Notes under the pieces: generated by a model
The model's input: the letters and a program-made list of their open reading frames with translations, nothing else
Databases searched by the model: none
What the model was told of the DNA's origin: nothing
Shown: positions 10,721-18,904 of the stretch, piece by piece
Layout of the letters: every line of letters begins with the position of its first letter
Numbering within the stretch: the first letter of the stretch is position 1
Translations under genes and position numbers: made by a program
Assembly (NCBI RefSeq): GCF_026625885.1
Contig: NZ_CP113068.1
Location: 5,394,001 to 5,458,000, forward strand
Source of the DNA: Roseateles sp. SL47
GTDB lineage: Bacteria; Pseudomonadota; Gammaproteobacteria; Burkholderiales; Burkholderiaceae_C
DNA: 64,000 nucleotides
Direction: 5' to 3'

Positions 10721-11755
10721 TCAGCCCAGGCTGCGCACGATGTGCGGGCCCAGCCAGTTGGCCACGCCGATCGGCAGACGCCGCCAGGCCTTGATCATCA
10801 GCTGGTACTTGGCATTGCTCGGGTTGTTCTGCGGCACGGCGTCGCGGCGGTACAGGCAGTACTCGTAATGCAGCGGCGTCGGCTCAAAGCCCCAGTTCTT
10901 CTTGAACGCAAACGAGCCCGTGCCCTGCTTGCTTCGGCCGTAGTCAAACACCTTGAGGCCGCGTGCGCAGGCACGACGCATCAGCTCCCAATACTTGAAG
11001 TCGTTGGCGGCCAGGTCCCGCGCTGCCACGGCGTCGCCCGCGTAGTAAGGCAACACCTCATCGCGAAAGTAGAAGCTCAGCACCCCGGAGAGCGGCTCGC
11101 CCTGTTCGCTGCTGACCACCAGCACTTCGGCCGCATCACCGAATTCATCCAGCAAGGCCTGGAAGTAGCGCTTGGGCATGGCGGGGGTGCCGTGGCGGTG
11201 GACGTTGTCGGCATACAGCGCAAAAAAACGGTCCACCGACGGGTCGATCTCAGCCTTCAGCTGGTTCTTGATGCCCTTGCGCACCATGGCCCGTTGCTTG
11301 CGGGGAATGGCCAGCATGTTGGCCTCTTCCTCGGGCAGGATCTCCTTGCGGAAGGTGACATACAGGTCCTGGTGCGGCCAGTCCTCATGGCGCCGGATGC
11401 GGTTGCGCATCTCCAGATGCTCCACCTTCAGCTGCTGGGCCGTTTCCCGTGCGGCCTGCTCCAGGGCGTCGGCGGCCTGCGCCGACGGAGCCGCCACGCC
11501 GCCATAGACCGCAAACGGCAGGCTCACCAGCGCATGGCCAAACAGGCGGCTCTTGTTTTCCGCCAGTGGCAACACCCCTTCGATGCGGCCGTCCTGCTCC
11601 GCATAAAAGAAGTAGCCCTCGTGGCCGAACTGTCGGCGCAGGATGCGTTGCCAGCCGCTCAGGTGGAAAAACGTGGCTTCCGGGCAGGCCTGGACAAAGG
11701 CGTCCCAGCGGCGGGCTCCTTCGGCATCGTCCAGCGCAAGACGCCGGACGATCAT
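10721..11755 (-). CDS. FemAB-related acyltransferase-like protein, PEP-CTERM system-associated
   Basis: 344 residues with the GNAT/FemABX fold. The start MIVRRLALDDAEGARRWDAFV and the segment ATFFHLSGWQRIL match the XrtA-locus FemAB family (TIGR03019). C-terminal elements include SGVLSFYFRDEVLPYYAGD and the GTGSFAFKKNWGFEPTPLHYEY ending typical of the family. FemAB proteins use aminoacyl-tRNA to add amino acids to cell-wall precursors. In this locus the acceptor is unknown and may be a sugar or lipid-linked intermediate. It overlaps the deacetylase stop by 4 bases (ATGA), indicating coupling. Confidence 0.9.
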   Translation of the reverse strand: MIVRRLALDDAEGARRWDAFVQACPEATFFHLSGWQRILRRQFGHEGYFFYAEQDGRIEGVLPLAENKSRLFGHALVSLPFAVYGGVAAPSAQAADALEQAARETAQQLKVEHLEMRNRIRRHEDWPHQDLYVTFRKEILPEEEANMLAIPRKQRAMVRKGIKNQLKAEIDPSVDRFFALYADNVHRHGTPAMPKRYFQALLDEFGDAAEVLVVSSEQGEPLSGVLSFYFRDEVLPYYAGDAVAARDLAANDFKYWELMRRACARGLKVFDYGRSKQGTGSFAFKKNWGFEPTPLHYEYCLYRRDAVPQNNPSNAKYQLMIKAWRRLPIGVANWLGPHIVRSLG

Positions 11756-12633
11756 GCGGCCTCCCGCTGCAGCACCGGGGCAGGCAGGAACAGCTCGTCC
11801 ATGCGGGCCCAGTCGAAATCCGCCAGCAGTTGCTCGATGCGGCTTTCGGTGCGGCCGATGTTCACGTAGTGCCGGAAACGGGTCTTGGCATCGATGCCGC
11901 TGATGCGGGGCTGCTCCGGATCGATTTCCCAGGGATGGAAATAGAACACCGCGCTGCGGCCTTCGATGCGGTTGAAGCGTTCGATCATCCAGCGGGTCAC
12001 CCCATAGGGCAGCAGGCGGAACCAGCCGCCGCCACTGCTGGGGTAGTTGCGTCCGCGAAAGCGCAGTGTCGTCACCGGCACCTCGATCAGCCCGGGCCGC
12101 ACTTCATAGGCAAAACGCGGCGAATCGGGCATGCCGTAGTGATCGTGCTCGATGGGATAGACGCTGGAGCTGTAGCGGTAGCCGCAGTCGGCCAGCACAT
12201 CAAAGGCCCAGAGGTTCGATTCACCGATGGAGAAGCTCGGCGCCCGGTAGCCCTTCACTTCCACACCGCCCAGATCCTCCAGCAGCTGTTTGGCGCTCAG
12301 GATGTCCTGGCGGAAAGCCTCGGGGCTCAGATCGCTGGCGCGCTCATGGGCATATCCGTGGCTGGCCAGTTCGTGACCCCGCGCCACAATGTCGCGCACG
12401 AGTTGCGGATAACGCTGGGCAATCCAGCCGAGGGTGAAAAAGGTGGCCTTGACGCCGCGTGCGTCGAGCAGGTCCAGGATGCGGCCCACATTGCGCTGCA
12501 CGCGGCATTCACGCAGGTCCCAGTCCGCACGCTGGATGTAGGGCGCAAAGGCACTGACCTGGAAGTAGTCTTCCACGTCGATGCTCATGGCATTGCGGAT
12601 GCGGGCGCGGGCCGCGGGAGTGGAGGGGGTCAT
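11752..12633 (-). CDS. Polysaccharide deacetylase, PEP-CTERM locus subfamily
   Basis: 293 residues from ATG 12633. MSIDVEDYFQVSAF near residue 16 supplies the first catalytic/metal-binding aspartates. GHELASHGYAHERASDL is the H-x4-H metal site (about residue 85), and GYRAPSFSI is the conserved substrate-pocket motif. This pattern matches TIGR03006, the deacetylase subfamily of XrtA loci. There is no signal peptide, so it may act on lipid-linked intermediates in the cytoplasm or be exported another way. A start at MSIDVED (12588) is possible; the longer form was kept because the extension uses normal codons. It overlaps the FemAB gene by 4 bases. Confidence 0.9.
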   Translation of the reverse strand: MTPSTPAARARIRNAMSIDVEDYFQVSAFAPYIQRADWDLRECRVQRNVGRILDLLDARGVKATFFTLGWIAQRYPQLVRDIVARGHELASHGYAHERASDLSPEAFRQDILSAKQLLEDLGGVEVKGYRAPSFSIGESNLWAFDVLADCGYRYSSSVYPIEHDHYGMPDSPRFAYEVRPGLIEVPVTTLRFRGRNYPSSGGGWFRLLPYGVTRWMIERFNRIEGRSAVFYFHPWEIDPEQPRISGIDAKTRFRHYVNIGRTESRIEQLLADFDWARMDELFLPAPVLQREAA

Positions 12634-12671
12634 GGGTTCGGTCCTTCCCTGGGCGTTCGAGTGCGGGCCGC

Positions 12672-13772
12672 TCACGGCGACTTCACCGCACTCACCAGCT
12701 TCTGCAGCAGGGCCAGCGTCTGCTGGTTGATGCGTTCCAGCCGCATCAGGCTGTCCTCGATGCGTTGCAGCCGGGCATCCTGGCCTTCCAGGCCCAGGCC
12801 GGCCAGTTCCTGCGCCAGCGCGCCCACATCGGCGCCCACATCGGTGCCTGCCGCGTGCGCCTGGAGGCGCAAGCGCGCATGGTTCACCTCCGGCGAAGCC
12901 TCCTGCACCGGCTCCCCGGCAGCATGGAGCGAGACCGTCACCACCGGCGGCGGGGCAAAGGCCGATTCGCGGGACAGATCGGCCACCACTTCCTCGACAT
13001 CGGCCACCGTCAGGTGGATGCGTTCGGCCATGAAGCCCAGCAGCAGCAGGCGGTCGCACAAGGTGTTGATGCGGCGCGGAATGCCGTGGCTGGCCCGATG
13101 CAGCGCCGCGAAGGCTTCCGGCTCGAAGGTCGGCTTGCCATCGGCACCCGCGCATTTCAGGCGGTGCTCGATATAGCGCTGGGTGTCCTCCTCATCCAGC
13201 GGCCCGATGTGACAGCTGGCCGCAATCCGCTGGCGGAACTGCTCCATTTCCGGGCGCTGCAAGATGGCGCGGAACTCGGGTTGCCCCACCAGGAAGGTCT
13301 GCACCAGCGACTGGTTGCCAAACTGAAAGTTGGACAACATGCGCAGCTCTTCCACCGCGCGCGCAGTGAGGTTCTGGGCCTCGTCGACGATGAGCAGGCA
13401 GCGTTTGCCACGGCTGGCCTCGCTCACAAAAAAGGCCTCCAGCGCCATCAGCACTTCGCTTTTGGGCAGGTCCTTCACCCTCACGCCGAAGGCCGCCCCC
13501 ACCAGGCGCAAGGTGTCTTCCGCATCCAGCTGGGTGGTGACCACATTGCCGATCACCACATGGCTGCGGTTCAGGCTGTCCAGCAGGCCACGCACCAGCG
13601 TGGTCTTGCCTGCGCCGATTTCGCCGGTGATGACGATGAAGCCATCACTGCGCAGCACGCCGTAGTCCAGATAGGCCTTGGCCTTCCGGTGCTGCTTGCT
13701 GCCGAAATAAAAACTGGGATCGGGGCTGAGCTGGAACGGCTTGCTGCTCAGCCCGTAGAAGGCCTCATACAT
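12672..13772 (-). CDS. XrtA/PEP-CTERM system-associated ATPase (ExeA/GspA-like AAA)
   Basis: 366 residues. MYEAFYGLSSKPFQLSPDP is the start typical of ExeA/GspA-related ATPases, and the whole protein matches the XrtA-associated 'secretion ATPase' family (TIGR03015). Walker A is GEIGAGKT (residues 50-57). Walker B is LLIVDEAQNL (about 130). A sensor region RINTLCDRLLLLGFM follows. The last 100 residues are Ala/Gly-rich and end in a probable coiled coil (IEDSLMRLERINQQTLALLQKL), with a short DVGADVGA repeat. It probably energises or organises envelope steps of polysaccharide or protein export; the mechanism is not established. Confidence 0.92.
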   Translation of the reverse strand: MYEAFYGLSSKPFQLSPDPSFYFGSKQHRKAKAYLDYGVLRSDGFIVITGEIGAGKTTLVRGLLDSLNRSHVVIGNVVTTQLDAEDTLRLVGAAFGVRVKDLPKSEVLMALEAFFVSEASRGKRCLLIVDEAQNLTARAVEELRMLSNFQFGNQSLVQTFLVGQPEFRAILQRPEMEQFRQRIAASCHIGPLDEEDTQRYIEHRLKCAGADGKPTFEPEAFAALHRASHGIPRRINTLCDRLLLLGFMAERIHLTVADVEEVVADLSRESAFAPPPVVTVSLHAAGEPVQEASPEVNHARLRLQAHAAGTDVGADVGALAQELAGLGLEGQDARLQRIEDSLMRLERINQQTLALLQKLVSAVKSP

Positions 13773-13784
13773 CGCGGTAACTGC

Positions 13785-15383
13785 CTAGAAACGCTGCGTC
13801 ACCTGGGCGTAGACCGCGTTTTCGCGGTAGCCCAGGGACTGGTCGTCGGAACGGGTGTGGCGCAGGCCCAGCGTCGCATCGGTGCGGGGGCCCAGGCGGG
13901 TGGTGGTGGTGGCGTAGACCGACGACATGCCTGTAGAGAGGCTGGCGCCGGTGCCATCACCGCTGCTGGTCTGGCGGGTGTAGGTGAGGTTGCCGGTGCT
14001 CAGCGGCGTGAAGCGGTAGGCCACGCTGAGCGTGACACCCCGCTGGCGGATGTTGCTGGCCAGGGCGAGATCGTCGCTGCTGGTCGTGGTGGTGCTCAGG
14101 GCGCGGCTCTTGTTGTCGTTGGCGGCCACGGTCAGGGTCAGGCGCGGGCCGCTCCAGGCCAGGGCCGCTTCGTTTCGACGTTGCAAGGTGGCACTGTTGG
14201 TCAGGAAACCGCTGCTGCTGACGGCGTTGGCGCTCAGGCCCATGGCCGCGAGCATGGCGCGCACCAGCGCGTCGCGTTTGGCGGCGTCGGGCTCGATGCT
14301 GCTGTATTGCAGGTCCAGCAGCTGGTAGTTGGTCATCTGGCCGCTGGGGTCGCTGCCGGTGTTGACCGCCTGGGTGCTGGTCAGGCGCAGCACCAGCTGG
14401 GTCATGCGGTGCTCCAGCACCGCGTTGTGGCTGTTGCCGTAATGGTGGTGCTGCCAATCACCGCTCAGCGTGGTGCGGGGGGTCGGTGTCCACTTCAGGT
14501 TGAGGCCGTAGATGGTGCTGGTGTCGTCGCCCAGGTAGTCGCTCTTTTCGCGGCCGGCGCTCACCCCCAGCACCCAGTCGACATCCGGCACCCAGTTCAA
14601 GGTGCCCACGGTGCTGCTGCTGCGGTTGTCCTGGCCGGTCAGGTCGTAATGGACCCGCCGCGTGTAGGCCTGCAGACCCCAGTTGAGCGCCCTGCCCTGC
14701 GGGCCGCTCAGGCTGAAGCTGAGCGTGCCTTCCTTGGTGTCGCCGCTGGCGGAACTGTTGCCGCTGCCGCCCTCGCTGGAATCGCGCACCTGCCCGGTGG
14801 CGCGCAGCTCGAAGCTGGCCAGGGTGCTCAACATGCCGCGCCAGTAAGGCGAGACCGTCAGCGTACGCACCTCGGTGCGGTTGGGGTTGTCCAGGTCGTT
14901 GCTGGGCGAGGTCTGGCCGAAGGCCGAGATCGACTGCTGGCTGATATTGCCGGTGGCATCCACAAACACGGTCGAAGGAATCAGCTCCGCATTGCCACGC
15001 GCCTGCAGCTGGTTCTGCACACGGCTGCTCTGGTCGCTCTTGAGGTAGACCAGGCCGTCCATCGTGTAGTCCAGCACCCCACGCACCCAGCCGGTCCGGT
15101 TGGTGATGGTGATGCCGGGAGAAATGCCGGTGATCAGGGCACGGTCGCGGCGACCGTCGGGGGCCAGGGTCAGGTTGTCGGTCCAGGTCTCGGACAGGCC
15201 GATGCGCGGCACCACCGTCAGGCCTAGCCGTTTGGTGCCCTCGCCGCCATCGCTGCTGGCGCCATCGCTCTGCGCCCGCGCACCCGCCATCGCCCCCAGG
15301 CCCAGCAGCGCACAGGCCATCAGGGCGGCCATCGGGCAGGCGGCCTGGCGCCGGGAACGACGAGGGAAGCCGGCGCGGTGCAT
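13785..15383 (-). CDS. Outer-membrane beta-barrel protein, PEP-CTERM system-associated
   Basis: 532 residues from ATG 15383. An Arg-rich n-region is followed by a hydrophobic signal peptide ending AGARAQ. The body is made of amphipathic strands rich in Thr, Ser, Tyr and Trp alternating with polar turns, and it ends in Phe (VYAQVTQRF), the usual last residue of an outer-membrane barrel. It corresponds to the TIGR03016-type proteins of XrtA loci, likely the outer-membrane partner for exopolysaccharide or PEP-CTERM protein export. It starts 4 bases after the tyrosine-kinase stop. Longer in-frame starts lie inside the kinase gene and were rejected. Confidence 0.85.
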   Translation of the reverse strand: MHRAGFPRRSRRQAACPMAALMACALLGLGAMAGARAQSDGASSDGGEGTKRLGLTVVPRIGLSETWTDNLTLAPDGRRDRALITGISPGITITNRTGWVRGVLDYTMDGLVYLKSDQSSRVQNQLQARGNAELIPSTVFVDATGNISQQSISAFGQTSPSNDLDNPNRTEVRTLTVSPYWRGMLSTLASFELRATGQVRDSSEGGSGNSSASGDTKEGTLSFSLSGPQGRALNWGLQAYTRRVHYDLTGQDNRSSSTVGTLNWVPDVDWVLGVSAGREKSDYLGDDTSTIYGLNLKWTPTPRTTLSGDWQHHHYGNSHNAVLEHRMTQLVLRLTSTQAVNTGSDPSGQMTNYQLLDLQYSSIEPDAAKRDALVRAMLAAMGLSANAVSSSGFLTNSATLQRRNEAALAWSGPRLTLTVAANDNKSRALSTTTTSSDDLALASNIRQRGVTLSVAYRFTPLSTGNLTYTRQTSSGDGTGASLSTGMSSVYATTTTRLGPRTDATLGLRHTRSDDQSLGYRENAVYAQVTQRF

Positions 15384-15387
15384 CGCC

Positions 15388-16431
15388 TCAGGCCTTGCCA
15401 CTGGCCGCCGGCGTGTCGCCCTCGGCGTCAGCCCCGTCGCGACGGTAACCATAGCCATAGCCCTGGCCATAGCCGTACTGGCCATAGTGATAGCCGTAGC
15501 CGGCGTCTGCCTTGGCCGATGCCTGGTTCAGCAGCGCCATCTTGAGCGGGCAGCTTTCGATGGTGGCGATGGCCTGCATCACCGCGCTTTGCGGCGTGCG
15601 CTCGGCCTGCACCACCACCACGATCTGGCCCATGTGGGTGGCCAGCACCCGGGACTCGGTGGTCAGCAGCAGCGGTGGGGAATCAAAGATGATGATGCGG
15701 TCGGCATAACGCTTGGCCATGTGGTCCAGCAGCCCGGTCATCGCATCACTGGCCAACAATTCGGTGGCGCGCTCGTGCGGGCGTCCGCTGGGCAGCAGCG
15801 TCAGCTTGTCGACATTGGTCTTGATCAGCACATCGGCCATGTCGACCGAGTTCTCCAGCACGTCCAGCAGACCCGGGCCGGGCGGCAACCCCAGCATCCG
15901 CAACATGGACGGGCGGGCCACGTCGGCATCCACCAGCATCACGGTGTTGTCGAACTCGGCCGCGATGCTCATGGCCAGGTTCAGCGAGGTGAAGCTCTTG
16001 CCCTCTCCAGGCAAGGCGCTGGTCACCATGATCAGATTGGCGTTGTGCAGCGTCGCCGCGCCCTTGCCCATGGCATTGCGGATCAGCGGGCGCTTGACGT
16101 TGCGGTATTGATCCGCCAGGTAGCTGCGCGGCGCATTGGGAGTCAGGAAGCCCTGGGCGGCCAGCGCCTCCAGGTCCAGTTCCACCCGCTTGGAACCGCC
16201 CTCCTGCGGACCACGCGCACGCGGCGCCGATGCGGCGGCACCACCGGCAGCTGCAGAGATCGGCGCGTTGAACGCGTTGGCCCCAGGCGCGGCGGCAGGT
16301 GCAACCGTGGGGGCAGCGACGGGTGCGGCCACTGGCACAGCCGACTGAGCCGCCGGGGCGGGCCCCAGGTCCACGCCGGCCTGCTTGAGTTGTTCCAACC
16401 GTTGGGCGGCTTGTTCGATCAGGCTTGTCAT
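15388..16431 (-). CDS. Exopolysaccharide tyrosine autokinase (BY-kinase), PEP-CTERM locus
   Basis: 347 residues. The first 90 are an Ala/Pro-rich linker after a short helix (MTSLIEQAAQRLEQL). The kinase core has Walker A ALPGEGKSF (about residues 139-147), Walker A' MLVDADVARPS (165-175) and Walker B IIIFDSPPLLL. The C-terminus is a tyrosine cluster with eight Tyr in about 19 residues (near 315-335), the usual autophosphorylation site of BY-kinases. It is a stand-alone cytoplasmic kinase that would pair with the chain-length protein encoded 4 bases upstream and control polymer length and export by phosphorylation cycles (TIGR03018-like). Confidence 0.93.
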   Translation of the reverse strand: MTSLIEQAAQRLEQLKQAGVDLGPAPAAQSAVPVAAPVAAPTVAPAAAPGANAFNAPISAAAGGAAASAPRARGPQEGGSKRVELDLEALAAQGFLTPNAPRSYLADQYRNVKRPLIRNAMGKGAATLHNANLIMVTSALPGEGKSFTSLNLAMSIAAEFDNTVMLVDADVARPSMLRMLGLPPGPGLLDVLENSVDMADVLIKTNVDKLTLLPSGRPHERATELLASDAMTGLLDHMAKRYADRIIIFDSPPLLLTTESRVLATHMGQIVVVVQAERTPQSAVMQAIATIESCPLKMALLNQASAKADAGYGYHYGQYGYGQGYGYGYRRDGADAEGDTPAASGKA

Positions 16432-16435
16432 CGCG

Positions 16436-18028
16436 TCACCCCACCTGCCGGCTGAGCCAGACGGCCATGCCAATCAACCCCAGCGCATACAGACCTGCCA
16501 GGCTGCCCGAGGCCACGCCGAAGCGCAGCAGATCCACCTTGGCCCGACGCCGGTCCTCCTGCGTTTCCTGCCGGGAGACGACGCCCAGGATGGGCAGCTC
16601 CAGGCGATGACGCAGCTCGCTCAGGTCATGGAAGACCGGACGCACCTGGCTGGCGGCAAAGGCGGTCACCAGCCCGGCCAGCAGCGCCACCACCAGACCG
16701 GCGCCCAGCAGCATCAGACGGTTGGGCGCCACCGGCTTGGACGACGCCCGGGGGGGATCGATGATGCGGAAATCCGCCACGCCGGAGGTGTTGTCGAGGT
16801 CGGTGGACAACGCGGCCGATTCCCGGCGGGAGACCATTTCCTCGTAATTCTTCTTGATGACCTCGTAATCGCGGTTGAGCTGGGCGAATTCCGCCTCCAG
16901 CTGCGGCGCCATCTTGATGGCCCCTTGCGCCAGGGCATACCGGCCCTGCAGCTCGTCCACCCGGGCGAGCAGCGACGCCACTTCCACTTCCTTGGTGGCC
17001 AGCACCCGCGCCAGTTCCTGGTTGGCCAGGCTGTCCGCGCGGCCACCGGCGGCCACCGGGTTGTTCAGCGCGGCCTTCTGCAGGTCGGCCACTTCCTTTT
17101 TCTTTTGCTCTTCCAGGTCCTTGATCAGACGCTTGGTGTTCACCACGTCCGGATGCTGGTCGGTATAGCGCTGTTGCAGCGCGTCAAGATTGCGCTTGAG
17201 GCCTTCGATGCGGCTGTCGATTTCCGGCGTGGCCAGTTTCTGCGAGCTTTCCTGCATCAGGCTTTGCAAGCTGCCGCCACTGGTACTGCGCTTGTTGTCG
17301 ATCTCCAGCTGCTGCTTGGCCATGTCACGGGCATTCACCGCCTCACGCAACTGCAGCCGCGCGGCGTCCAGCTGGGCACTGGCTTCGGCCAGGCGGGCCG
17401 CCGAGTCCTTGCCGTCCTGCGCGGTCAGTTGCAGGTTGCGCAGGCGGAATTCCTTGCGGCGGGCTTCAGCCTCTTCCAGCTTGGTTTCGTAGTTCTTGAT
17501 CTGTTCGTTCAGGAAGGTGGCGGCGGTGGTGCTGTCCTTGCGGCTGGCCCCCAGGCTGGATTCCATGAAGATGCTCAGCAGCGAGGCCACCACCTTCTTG
17601 GACACCTCCGGCGACGAATCGCGGTAGGAGAGGATGTAGAGATTGTTGGTGGTGCCACCGGCCGACTGGATCGACAGGTTGCGGGTGACGCGTTCGATCA
17701 GCGCCTCCTGGTCGGACTTGGAGGTGGCGCGCAGGTCCAGATCGGCCATGCGCACCAGCTTTTCCACATTGGGCCGGCTGATCAGGGTGCGGCTGAGCAC
17801 GCTGACCTGCTGCTCGGTGTTGTTGAGCACCGCCAGGTTGGACATCAGCGGCTTGAGGATGGATTGGGTGTCCACATACACCCGAGCGCTGGCTTCAAAG
17901 CGGTCGGGCAGCACAAACACCACCACCGCCGCGATGATGCCCACCAGCCAGGCAGCCATGAGCCCCGGCCAGCGGTAGCGCCACATGCGCTTGAACACAG
18001 CCATCAGCTGGGCGATGAGGGAATCCAT
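16436..18028 (-). CDS. Polysaccharide chain-length determinant (Wzz/PCP-type), PEP-CTERM locus
   Basis: 530 residues. An N-terminal membrane span (about 23-42, PGLMAAWLVGIIAAVVVFVL) precedes the Wzz domain (RFEASARVYVDTQSIL). A long central coiled coil follows (EQIKNYETKLEEAEARRKEF to EEQKKKEVADLQKA), then a second span near residues 435-460 and a third near the C-terminus. This matches the XrtA-type chain-length family TIGR03007. It forms the periplasmic part of a Wzc-like complex with the kinase encoded immediately downstream and the export lipoprotein encoded 89 bases upstream. Confidence 0.93.
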   Translation of the reverse strand: MDSLIAQLMAVFKRMWRYRWPGLMAAWLVGIIAAVVVFVLPDRFEASARVYVDTQSILKPLMSNLAVLNNTEQQVSVLSRTLISRPNVEKLVRMADLDLRATSKSDQEALIERVTRNLSIQSAGGTTNNLYILSYRDSSPEVSKKVVASLLSIFMESSLGASRKDSTTAATFLNEQIKNYETKLEEAEARRKEFRLRNLQLTAQDGKDSAARLAEASAQLDAARLQLREAVNARDMAKQQLEIDNKRSTSGGSLQSLMQESSQKLATPEIDSRIEGLKRNLDALQQRYTDQHPDVVNTKRLIKDLEEQKKKEVADLQKAALNNPVAAGGRADSLANQELARVLATKEVEVASLLARVDELQGRYALAQGAIKMAPQLEAEFAQLNRDYEVIKKNYEEMVSRRESAALSTDLDNTSGVADFRIIDPPRASSKPVAPNRLMLLGAGLVVALLAGLVTAFAASQVRPVFHDLSELRHRLELPILGVVSRQETQEDRRRAKVDLLRFGVASGSLAGLYALGLIGMAVWLSRQVG

Positions 18029-18117
18029 GCGGCGATCTCTCTATGGGGCGGTACTGCGGAAAAACGGGCCCGGCGCAGGGTCGGCCACGACTCCTGCGTG
18101 CGATCCGGCGCCAGGAA

Positions 18118-18765
18118 TCAAAGAATGCTCTGGGGGATGATGAGGATATCGCCGGGCCGCATCTCGACATTGGCGGACACGTCGCCACGGCGGATCAGGT
18201 CCTTGAGCCGCACGGAATATTGCTTGTTGCCCTCGGCGGTCCGCAGGATGCTGGCGCCGTTGCCGTCGGCAAAATCAGTGAGTCCGCCGACCGCAATCAT
18301 CACGTCCAGCAGCGTCATTTTCTGCTTGTACGGCAGGAACATCGGCTTGGCCGCTTCTCCCACCACACGGATCTGCTCGCTGTAGGGGCCGACAAAGCTG
18401 GTGACGATGACGGTCACCACCGGGTCGCGCACGTATTTGGAGAGGGTCTTTTCGATGTCCCGGGCGATTTCCACCGAATTCTTGCCCTGCACCGGCAGCT
18501 CATCGATCAGCGGCGAGGCAATCTTGCCGTCCGGACGCACCGGCACGGTGGTGGACAGCTCGGGGTTGCGCCAGACAATGATGTTGAGGTTGTCGCCGGC
18601 ACCCACCACATAGCTGTAATCGGCCTGGCTGGCGCTCACCGGAGCGGGCGGATATTTGCCAGCGGTGGAGCAACCGGTCAAGGCCAGGCTTGCCGCGATC
18701 AGTCCCCCGACCATCCGCAGGATCGTGCGGCCCGTCCAGTGCATTGACCCAGTCTTCTTGAACAT
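18118..18765 (-). CDS. Polysaccharide export lipoprotein (Wza/OPX family), PEP-CTERM locus
   Basis: 215 residues from ATG 18765, which has a GAGGGG ribosome site five bases upstream; a GTG six bases further up is less likely. The signal peptide ends in the lipobox LTGC (Cys about 33), predicting an outer-membrane lipoprotein. The Poly_export domain DYSYVVGAGDNLNIIVWRNP and a SLBB-type domain (VVGEAAKPMFLPYKQKMTLLDVMIAVGG region) follow. It is much shorter than E. coli Wza, as usual for the TIGR03027-type proteins of XrtA loci. It is the first gene of the exopolysaccharide run and would form the outer-membrane export pore or part of it. Confidence 0.93.
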   Translation of the reverse strand: MFKKTGSMHWTGRTILRMVGGLIAASLALTGCSTAGKYPPAPVSASQADYSYVVGAGDNLNIIVWRNPELSTTVPVRPDGKIASPLIDELPVQGKNSVEIARDIEKTLSKYVRDPVVTVIVTSFVGPYSEQIRVVGEAAKPMFLPYKQKMTLLDVMIAVGGLTDFADGNGASILRTAEGNKQYSVRLKDLIRRGDVSANVEMRPGDILIIPQSIL

Positions 18766-18904
18766 GTCCACCCCTCTGGAAACTAGCCGGATTGCACCTC
18801 AGTGCGGCCGGGTATGGAACCCCCTGGACTGAGGGCGATCCCCAGGGGGCGTGATGGAATTCCGTGCTACTTCACCGCTGGTGCGGTAGAAGGGCAAGGG
18901 GCGT
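18766..18904 (-). promoter_or_regulatory. Leader of the exopolysaccharide operon with a stem-loop
   Basis: 139 bases separate the ThiF-like gene stop from the first exopolysaccharide gene. They hold a perfect 8-bp inverted repeat (18820-18827 CCCCCTGG, 18842-18849 CCAGGGGG) with a 14-base loop and no T-tract, plus a small GCAC/GTGC hairpin nearer the start codon. This could be a weak terminator after the ThiF-like gene or a leader structure. No convincing sigma-54 or sigma-70 promoter was recognised here. Confidence 0.4.

Noticed and set aside
12765..15227. 820-codon plus-strand open frame
   Set aside because: Antisense to the XrtA ATPase and beta-barrel genes, which have clear motifs. The frame is an artefact of high G+C third positions.
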